19,394 nucleotides of DNA, from positions 1-19,394 of the forward strand of contig CAJFUH010000223.1 of assembly GCA_904420155.1 (NCBI GenBank), in the 5' to 3' direction. The first letter of the stretch is position 1, and each line of letters begins with the position of its first letter. The notes beneath the pieces are model-generated. The model saw only the letters and a program-made list of their open reading frames with translations, made no database searches and had not been told where the DNA came from. Positions 14,286 through 19,394 of the stretch are shown here, piece by piece. Source of the stretch: an uncultured Clostridia bacterium. GTDB lineage: Bacteria; Bacillota; Clostridia; Oscillospirales; Acutalibacteraceae. A program made the position numbers and the translations under genes.

Positions 14286-14696
14286 ATGTACGAGCTGAAG
14301 ACGAAGCCTACAAACAAGGATCCTTTGTATGTGATCGCCTCTATCTCCCATCCCCAAAAACTGATGGACGCTGAGAATTTATTGAGACTTTTTGGACGGG
14401 CCACCGGTGAGAAACCTGTAGTGTGGGGAGAAAAGCTGATCGGTTATGGCAGATATCACTACCAATATCCTTCTGGACACCGGGGCGAAATCTATGCTAC
14501 AGGATTTTCTGTAACCAAGCGGAACATCACACTGCATCTATATTTAGATGAGCCTATTTTACAGCGCTGTTTAGAACGGTTGGGTAAGCATACGCGGGGA
14601 AAGAGCTGTGTTTACATTAACAAATTATCCGATGTGGATCTTACCATACTGGAAGAACTGATTCGAGAAGCGTGGCAGTCTATGCATAAGGGATAA
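14286..14696 (+). CDS. DUF1801 (YdhG-like) protein, longer variant
   Basis: This 136-residue cytosolic protein has DUF1801 marks: MYELKTKPT at the start, DAENLLRLFGRATGEKPVVWG, IGYGRYHYQYPSGHRGE, TGFSVTKRNITLHLYL, and LERLGKHTRGKSCVYINKLSDVDLTILEELI. The family fold is YdhG/frataxin-like and some members are annotated as iron chaperones, but this subgroup has no established function. ATG 14286 is chosen because GAGGAGGG (14273-14280) lies five bases upstream and the family starts with MYELKT; in-frame codons at 14193 and 14220 are less likely. It faces a second, more distant member of the same family across a gap of about 90 bases. Confidence 0.87.
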   Translation: MYELKTKPTNKDPLYVIASISHPQKLMDAENLLRLFGRATGEKPVVWGEKLIGYGRYHYQYPSGHRGEIYATGFSVTKRNITLHLYLDEPILQRCLERLGKHTRGKSCVYINKLSDVDLTILEELIREAWQSMHKG

Positions 14697-14753
14697 AAAC
14701 GGAAAGAAGCCTCCCGATACGAAAAAATCGATATATTTTTCGAGGAAATGATG

Positions 14754-14790
14754 GCAAAATATTGTCTTATCTAAAGATTTTGCTGTTTTT
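14754..14790 (+). terminator. Probable terminator between the convergent DUF1801 genes
   Basis: GCAAAAT (14754-14760) pairs with ATTTTGC (14777-14783), followed by TGTTTTT. The stem is short and AT-rich. A second AT-rich palindrome, CGAAAAA/TTTTTCG around 14720-14742, lies just upstream and could serve either strand. Confidence 0.45.
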
Positions 14791-15175
14791 ATTGAGACAG
14801 GTTTTCTTTTCTCCAAAATGTAGAACAATGTTCCTTATCCATCCTGTTAAATTGGATGATCTTTTCCAACAGAATAAAGTCTATTGTTTGATCCCACTGG
14901 ATCCGGATCAATTCTTTGCTATGTTGGTAACCGGATTTTGTGATTTCCTTGGAAAAACGCTCAATTCCCACTCTTTCGGGAGCCACGGCCAAATGATGTT
15001 TGGCGACGCTGAAGCCTATAATAAATGTACCATGATCTGTAAATATCGGCTGGTTCCAAGAAATCTTGGGTTGAAGCATAGGAAACTTTTTTGCCACCCA
15101 AAGCAAGATTTCCTGGGTTTTTGCCCTGTGTTGAGTGTTTTGTATCTGTTTTAAATAATCTATAAATAGTTCCAT
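14789..15175 (-). CDS. DUF1801 (YdhG-like) protein, putative iron chaperone type
   Basis: This 128-residue protein belongs to the YdhG subgroup of DUF1801. It has FIDYLKQIQN...RAKTQEILLWVAKKFP, then QPKISWNQPIFTDHGTFIIGFSVAKHHLAVAPE, the central signature, followed by SGYQHSKELIRIQWDQTIDFILLEKIIQFN. The family is small and often annotated as intracellular iron chaperone on structural similarity to frataxin; direct evidence is thin. The start ATG 15175 has AGGGGGAAAAGG upstream on the minus strand. Only about 30% of residues look shared with the convergent gene at 14286, so this is not a recent tandem duplication. It is monocistronic, and divergent from the flavodiiron gene. Confidence 0.85.
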   Translation of the reverse strand: MELFIDYLKQIQNTQHRAKTQEILLWVAKKFPMLQPKISWNQPIFTDHGTFIIGFSVAKHHLAVAPERVGIERFSKEITKSGYQHSKELIRIQWDQTIDFILLEKIIQFNRMDKEHCSTFWRKENLSQ

Positions 15176-15360
15176 ACCTTTTCCCCCTAATTGGACGATA
15201 TGCTTCTCTATTTTTTACAATAACAGTGTAGTTATCCAGATTGAGATAGCGTTTTCTCTTTTGTTAGAAGAAATATCTTATTAAAAAAATAAGTTGTATA
15301 TCGCAGTTTTTATAGAGGAATTTTCTCGTTCGTGTAAAGTTGATTTTGTAATCCTTTGTA

Positions 15361-15383
15361 TAGAAACGGCAAAATTGTTTCTA
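15361..15383. repeat. Inverted repeat upstream of the flavodiiron gene
   Basis: TAGAAAC (15361-15367) and GTTTCTA (15377-15383) are exact complements nine bases apart, about 50 bases upstream of the -35 box. It may be a regulator site. It does not match the Rex box (TTGTTAA-N4-TTAACAA) or a PerR box. The rest of 15176-15430 is AT-rich with no gene. Confidence 0.4.
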
Positions 15384-15430
15384 AATTGTATATTTTTCTG
15401 CCTGCTTGTCAATAATCAACGGTTCCCTTC

Positions 15431-15486
15431 TTTACTTAAAAAGACAAAAATAGTATAATACTAACGTTGGGGATTTTAGAAATCCC
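15431..15486 (+). promoter_or_regulatory. Promoter and 5' hairpin of the flavodiiron gene
   Basis: TTTACT (15431-15436), 17 bases, TATAAT (15454-15459). A 13-base palindrome, TAGTAT-A-ATACTA (15451-15463), covers the -10 box and could be an operator. Immediately after the expected +1, GGGATTT-TAG-AAATCCC (15470-15486) forms a tight hairpin at the mRNA 5' end, which may stabilise the message. Confidence 0.72.
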
Positions 15487-15524
15487 GGATGTTTGATTTT
15501 TATGGATTTTATGGAGGTAAAAGT

Positions 15525-17315
15525 ATGGAAATTACCAAAGATATTAAGTATGTCGGCGTAAATGATCATGAAGTTGATTTATTTGAGGGACAGTATGTAG
15601 TTAAAAACGGCATGTCTTACAATTCTTATGTAATTCTGGATGAAAAGGTAGCGGTGATGGATACCGTAGACGCACACTTCACCCATGAATGGCTTGACAA
15701 TATCCAGAATACCATTGGTTCCCGTCAACCAGATTATCTGGTCGTTCAACATATGGAGCCGGACCATTCAGCAAACATCGCTAATTTTATGAATGTATAT
15801 CCGAACACAAAAATTGTAGCTACTCAAAAGGCTTTTGCTATGATGAAACAATTTTTCGGCACGGATTTTGAAGAGCAGAAGATAGTTGTAGGAGAAGGGG
15901 ATACCATTTCCCTTGGTAAACACACCTTAACCTTTGTATTAGCTCCTATGGTGCATTGGCCTGAGGTGATGGTGACTTATGATAGTTGCGATAAAATTTT
16001 GTTCTCCGCCGATGGTTTTGGTAAATTTGGAGCTTTGGATGTAGAGGAAGATTGGGCTGATGAAGCGCGCCGTTATTATATCGGTATTGTAGGGAAATAT
16101 GGAGCTCAGGTACAGAATCTTCTAAAAAAGGCTGCAGGATTGGATATTGAGATCATTTGTCCTCTCCATGGTCCAGTATTGACTGAAAATTTGGGTTATT
16201 ATCTGAATCTTTATAATACATGGTCCTCTTATATCCCAGAAACCGATGGAATTGTGATTGCCTATACGTCTGTTTATGGCCATACCAAGAAAGCTGTGGA
16301 AATTTTGGCAGACCAGCTTCGTGAAAAGGGCAGTCCAGCAGTCGTGTTGCATGACTTAGCTCGTTGCGATATGGCGAAAGCCGTAGAGGATGCGTTCCGC
16401 TATAGCAAATTGGTGTTGGCTACCACTACCTATAACGCTGATATTTTCCCGTTCATGAGGGAATTTATTGAACACCTTACTGAAAGAAATTTCCAAAATC
16501 GCGTTATTGGGGTCATAGAGAACGGGACTTGGGCTCCTCTGGCAGCCAAAATCATGAAGCAGATGTTAGCTGGATGCAAAAATTTGGCATTTACGGAGAA
16601 TGTCGTACACATCAAATCTGCTTTGAACGAAGAAAGCAGCGCTCAATTGGATGCCCTAGCGGACGAACTCTGCCACGACTACTTAGAACAACATAGCGAG
16701 ACTGCCAATAAAAATGACCTGAGCGCCTTGTTCAAAATTGGCTATGGTTTGTATGTAGTCACTTGCAATGATGGTAAGAAAGACAACGGCCTGATTGTCA
16801 ATACGGTGACCCAAGTGACAGACACGCCGAATCGTATCGCTGTTACAATTAATAAGCAGAATTATTCCCATCATGTGATTAAACAGACAGGCGTTATGAA
16901 TGTCAACTGTCTATCCACTGCCGCGCCTTTTAAGATTTTTGAAATTTTTGGTTTCCAAAGCGGTAGAACAGCGGATAAGTTTGCTGATTGTCCTACGCTT
17001 CGTTCAGATAACGGTTTGGTCTTTTTGCCGCGTTATATTAACGCCTTTATGTCGTTAAAGGTAGAACAATATGTAGATTTTGGAACCCATGGTATGTTTA
17101 TTTGCAGCATTACGGAGGCTAGGGTGATCTCTAATACAGAGACCATGACCTATACTTATTATCAAAACCATGTAAAGCCGAAACCTGAAACGGAAGGGAA
17201 GAAGGGATTCGTCTGCAAGGTATGTGGGTATATCTATGAAGGCGACGTTCTGCCAGATGACTTTATCTGTCCATTATGCAAACATGGAGCGATTGACTTT
17301 GAGCCGATTGGATAA
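15525..17315 (+). CDS. Multidomain flavodiiron protein: diiron core, flavodoxin, flavin reductase and short-spaced rubredoxin
   Basis: This 596-residue cytosolic enzyme should reduce O2 to water (or NO to N2O) in an anaerobe. The metallo-beta-lactamase-like domain (1-235) has all diiron ligands: His76, Glu78, Asp80 and His81 (HMEPDH), His144, Asp163 and His215. The flavodoxin domain (243-385) shows the FMN loop TSVYGHT at 248-254. A flavin-reductase-like domain (about 398-548) follows. The C-terminus is a rubredoxin (562-596) with Cys564, Cys567, Cys582 and Cys585; only 14 residues separate the two CxxC pairs, about half the classical distance. The fusion could carry electrons from NAD(P)H to the diiron site in one chain. 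ATG 15525 has GGAGG at a good distance; an in-frame ATG at 15489 does not. It is monocistronic. Confidence 0.94.
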   Translation: MEITKDIKYVGVNDHEVDLFEGQYVVKNGMSYNSYVILDEKVAVMDTVDAHFTHEWLDNIQNTIGSRQPDYLVVQHMEPDHSANIANFMNVYPNTKIVATQKAFAMMKQFFGTDFEEQKIVVGEGDTISLGKHTLTFVLAPMVHWPEVMVTYDSCDKILFSADGFGKFGALDVEEDWADEARRYYIGIVGKYGAQVQNLLKKAAGLDIEIICPLHGPVLTENLGYYLNLYNTWSSYIPETDGIVIAYTSVYGHTKKAVEILADQLREKGSPAVVLHDLARCDMAKAVEDAFRYSKLVLATTTYNADIFPFMREFIEHLTERNFQNRVIGVIENGTWAPLAAKIMKQMLAGCKNLAFTENVVHIKSALNEESSAQLDALADELCHDYLEQHSETANKNDLSALFKIGYGLYVVTCNDGKKDNGLIVNTVTQVTDTPNRIAVTINKQNYSHHVIKQTGVMNVNCLSTAAPFKIFEIFGFQSGRTADKFADCPTLRSDNGLVFLPRYINAFMSLKVEQYVDFGTHGMFICSITEARVISNTETMTYTYYQNHVKPKPETEGKKGFVCKVCGYIYEGDVLPDDFICPLCKHGAIDFEPIG

Positions 17316-17362
17316 TGGATCAGGCAAGGGAATCATATCAAGTTTATTTAGATGACAAGAAG

Positions 17363-17417
17363 AAACCTGGGGAGAGGCTGGCTTCTACACAGAAGTTCAG
17401 CCCCTCTCCAGGTTTTT
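17363..17417 (+). terminator. Intrinsic terminator of the flavodiiron gene
   Basis: AAACCTGG (17363-17370) pairs with CCAGGTTT (17408-17415). Inside, GAGAGG/CCTCTC-type pairing and CTTCT-ACAC-AGAAG extend a long stem. TTTTT follows. It may also limit read-through from the convergent MATE gene. Confidence 0.85.
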
Positions 17418-17509
17418 GCTCAATCAGGATCAATCTTGATTTGATAAAGCTTTAAATGAATTTTAAGACATTCTAAGACAAACAATTAAATAGAGAGATT
17501 CTGTACAGG

Positions 17510-18853
17510 TTATTGCAAATCTGGTTGAGATAATTCTCGACGTAACTTCACCAGAATAATCGCGGATAAAACGGCGGCAAGAATAGCGGTTCCAGTGAAA
17601 TTCAACCAGATTCCCGTCAAGCCAAGCGGCCAAAGCAGAGCGATTAGTAGTATTGGGAATAATAGCGCAGTGGAAACGGAAATAGCAGAAGCGGGAAGGG
17701 GCTTTTCGATTGAGAGCATATAACTTTGGGTTGCAAAAGAAAACCATCTCGTCACATAAGTAAGCCCAAATAAGCGTAATGCTTCTACGGACATATTCAT
17801 AAATTCCTTGTCTACGCCAGCCATAAATAGGTTGGTGATTTGCTCTGGAAATAAAAGGATTACAAAAACAGCCAGTAAGGAGACAACGCCGCTTGCGGTG
17901 AAACAGCATTTTTCAATTGCCCGGACTCTGGAAATTTTTCCGGCGCCCCAATTATATCCAACAGCCGGCTGGAGAGAGTCGCACATTCCATACAGAAGGG
18001 GCTGGATAAAACCGTCTGCATACATTAAGATACCGTAAACAGAAACGGCTGTCTCTCCTCCTAGACGCACTAGGATAATATTCATTAAAATAGAGGTAAT
18101 TCGGCCAGCAATATTATTCAAAAAATTGGGGCTTCCACAGGAAACGATTTGCCGAATCATGTTGGCATTAAAACGCGGTTTGCAGAAATGGAGTTGCGCC
18201 TTGCCTCGAAAGAAGGGGATCAAAGCAAGGAATGCACAGATGAACATACCGGAGCATGTTGCGAATGCCGCCGCCCAAATTCCCCACTGGAATACAGCTA
18301 GGAACAAAAATTCCAGGACGGCACTTAAAACCGACATTAGGATATTCAGAAACATGCTGCCACGGATCATTCCACAGATACGCAGAAAATTATCCATGGC
18401 AAATACAATGGTTGTAACAGGAGAACAGATGGCATAAACCCGAAGATATTGTACTGCTAGGGAGGCAAATTCCCCATCAGCTCCCATAAGCTGGATTAAT
18501 AATGGCGCTGCGGCAAATAGGATCCCGCCAATCAGGATCCCGGTTCCCACTATCATGAGGCAAGCGCAGGTAAATATATTATTGGCCTCGTTTTCCTGTT
18601 TCTTGCCCAAACGGATGGAAATTGGGACCGCTGATCCGACACCAATCAAATCAGCCAGTGCAAAGTTGATGATAACAAAGGGCATAGCCAGATTTAACGC
18701 TGCAAAGGCGGTTCCGCCTAAAAAACGCCCGACAAAAACGCCGTCAATTGTTTGATATAAAGCTGAAGCCAACATACTGATGGCTCCGGGAATAGATGCA
18801 ATGAAAAAAAGCTTTAGTGGAGATGTCTTAGAAAATAGGCTTTTGGAATCCAT
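17510..18853 (-). CDS. MATE-family efflux transporter
   Basis: The 447-residue protein has twelve predicted transmembrane helices, the MATE norm. Visible family features are the N-terminal half SIPGAISMLASALYQTIDGVFVGRFLGG, the conserved PxxxxxxxxxQ-type helix around DSLQPAVGYNWGAG (in the second half) and the internal two-fold repeat. It most resembles the MepA/DinF-like cation-coupled multidrug exporters that expel drugs or organic cations using Na+ or H+. It is the second gene of an operon, 15 bases after a MarR-family gene, so it is probably repressed by that protein and induced by its own substrates. ATG 18853 has GAGAGGA ten bases upstream. The exact substrate cannot be read from the sequence. 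Confidence 0.93.
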   Translation of the reverse strand: MDSKSLFSKTSPLKLFFIASIPGAISMLASALYQTIDGVFVGRFLGGTAFAALNLAMPFVIINFALADLIGVGSAVPISIRLGKKQENEANNIFTCACLMIVGTGILIGGILFAAAPLLIQLMGADGEFASLAVQYLRVYAICSPVTTIVFAMDNFLRICGMIRGSMFLNILMSVLSAVLEFLFLAVFQWGIWAAAFATCSGMFICAFLALIPFFRGKAQLHFCKPRFNANMIRQIVSCGSPNFLNNIAGRITSILMNIILVRLGGETAVSVYGILMYADGFIQPLLYGMCDSLQPAVGYNWGAGKISRVRAIEKCCFTASGVVSLLAVFVILLFPEQITNLFMAGVDKEFMNMSVEALRLFGLTYVTRWFSFATQSYMLSIEKPLPASAISVSTALLFPILLIALLWPLGLTGIWLNFTGTAILAAVLSAIILVKLRRELSQPDLQ

Positions 18854-18868
18854 GAAAAATATTTCCTC

Positions 18869-19321
18869 TCATTTATTTTGATCTAATATGTGTTTTTGAG
18901 ATTCAGCGCATAAACAGGATGCAAAGCAATCAAAAGCATCAATAAAATCAGGCGAAAACTTTTGAAGAGTGTTTTTTAATGCTTCCTGTTCTGTTGTGTA
19001 AAATTTTTCAAGAAGGATACGCGTATATTCCTTTCCTGATTCTGTAAGGAGAATCGTTTTTTCCCTCGATTCTTCCTCGGCAAGTAAGATGATATAACCT
19101 TCTTTTACCAGTTCTTTTACTATCGTACTGATGGTAGTTTTCGGGATCAACCAATCTTCATAAATCTGCTTTTGCGAATGCGGTTTCCCATCGTCTAATG
19201 CATAATGCAGCGCCAGCATATTTTCCTTTACCCCCAGTTTTCTGGCGCAGAAATAGTAACACCCGTCTATTTTATTGATTGCGATCATCAGGCGTCGAAT
19301 AGCCTCAAAAGAGTCCTCCAT
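18869..19321 (-). CDS. MarR-family transcriptional regulator
   Basis: This 150-residue winged-helix protein matches the MarR size and plan: an N-terminal dimerisation helix (DSFEAIRRLMIAINKI), the HTH segment HSQKQIYEDWLIPKTTISTIVKELVKEGYI (about 54-83), the wing with EEESREKTILLTESGKEY, and C-terminal dimerisation helices. The recognition helix falls near PKTTISTIVKEL. MarR proteins are dimeric repressors released by small ligands. It heads the operon with the MATE gene, as in MepR-MepA systems, and its promoter contains two near-identical palindromes. ATG 19321 follows AGGAGG by six bases; the TTG upstream in frame overlaps that site and is rejected. Confidence 0.92.
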   Translation of the reverse strand: MEDSFEAIRRLMIAINKIDGCYYFCARKLGVKENMLALHYALDDGKPHSQKQIYEDWLIPKTTISTIVKELVKEGYIILLAEEESREKTILLTESGKEYTRILLEKFYTTEQEALKNTLQKFSPDFIDAFDCFASCLCAESQKHILDQNK

Positions 19322-19339
19322 AACATTCCTCCTCAACGA

Positions 19340-19353
19340 ATACGAATTCGTAC
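19340..19353. promoter_or_regulatory. MarR operator 1 (downstream of -10)
   Basis: TACGAATTCGTA (19341-19352) is a perfect 12-bp palindrome located between the -10 box and the SD of the MarR gene, so it covers the start site. It shares its core with operator 2, centre to centre 23 bases. Confidence 0.8.
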
Positions 19354-19356
19354 TAA

Positions 19357-19386
19357 ATGATAATACGAATTCGTATCCATTGTCAA
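19357..19386 (-). promoter_or_regulatory. Promoter of the marR-MATE operon with operator 2 in its spacer
   Basis: On the minus strand TTGACA (19386-19381), 18 bases, TATCAT (19362-19357). The perfect 14-bp palindrome ATACGAATTCGTAT (19363-19376) fills most of the spacer, so bound regulator would block RNA polymerase. With operator 1 it gives a two-site autorepression arrangement. Confidence 0.85.
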
Positions 19387-19394
19387 GTGAAAAA

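Noticed and set aside
14762..15154. 130-codon plus-strand open frame opposite the second DUF1801 gene
   Set aside because: The minus-strand frame has DUF1801 motifs and an SD; the plus-strand frame has neither.
17463..17909. 148-codon minus-strand open frame overlapping the end of the MATE gene
   Set aside because: It is another frame of the same region. The MATE frame retains family sequence to its stop, and no SD supports the alternative.
1..19394. CRISPR array, restriction, toxin-antitoxin or other defence system
   Set aside because: No regularly spaced repeats, nuclease, methylase or paired small toxin/antitoxin genes are visible.

Overview
The window looks like chromosome of a low-to-mid GC Firmicute, most likely an anaerobic gut-type member of the Clostridia. 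The evidence is strong AGGAGG-type ribosome binding sites, consensus TTGACA-N17-TATAAT promoters, an oxygen-reducing flavodiiron fusion typical of anaerobes, paired heterodimeric ABC exporters and a MarR/MATE operon. Species cannot be named from the sequence alone. Most of the window is ordinary housekeeping and transport DNA.

Layout. Positions 1-1185 hold the end of a histidine operon (partial hisA, then overlapping hisI and hisE). Positions 1203-1404 carry a decayed IS3-family transposase end. Enolase (eno, minus strand, 1530-2804) has a recognisable terminator, promoter and operator-like palindrome. Positions 3061-6694 are a two-gene heterodimeric ABC exporter operon on the minus strand, with a consensus promoter and an intrinsic terminator in its short leader. 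An NhaC-type antiporter (7092-8408, minus) is divergent from a degenerate iron-dependent-alcohol-dehydrogenase homologue (8641-9798, plus), which has a MerR-type long-spacer promoter. A small HMA metal-binding protein follows (10137-10385, minus).

Positions 10462-11071 contain no gene I can recognise. They precede an AT-rich HEAT-repeat protein (11072-11749) and a tRNA-Leu(UAG) gene (11912-11996). Next are a sodium/proline symporter (putP, 12341-13894), two convergent DUF1801 proteins (14286-15175), and a three-module flavodiiron protein (15525-17315) with flavin-reductase and short-spaced rubredoxin domains. The window ends with a minus-strand marR-MATE operon (17510-19321) whose promoter carries two near-identical palindromes.

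The clearest leads are regulatory. A GTTAG-N6-CTAAC palindrome straddles the predicted start site of both eno and the HMA gene. A terminator hairpin sits inside the ABC exporter leader, MerR-type promoters lack a local regulator, and the MarR operators are duplicated. I did not find a convincing new multi-gene defence or biosynthetic system. The least explained stretch is the gene-free block before the HEAT-repeat gene.
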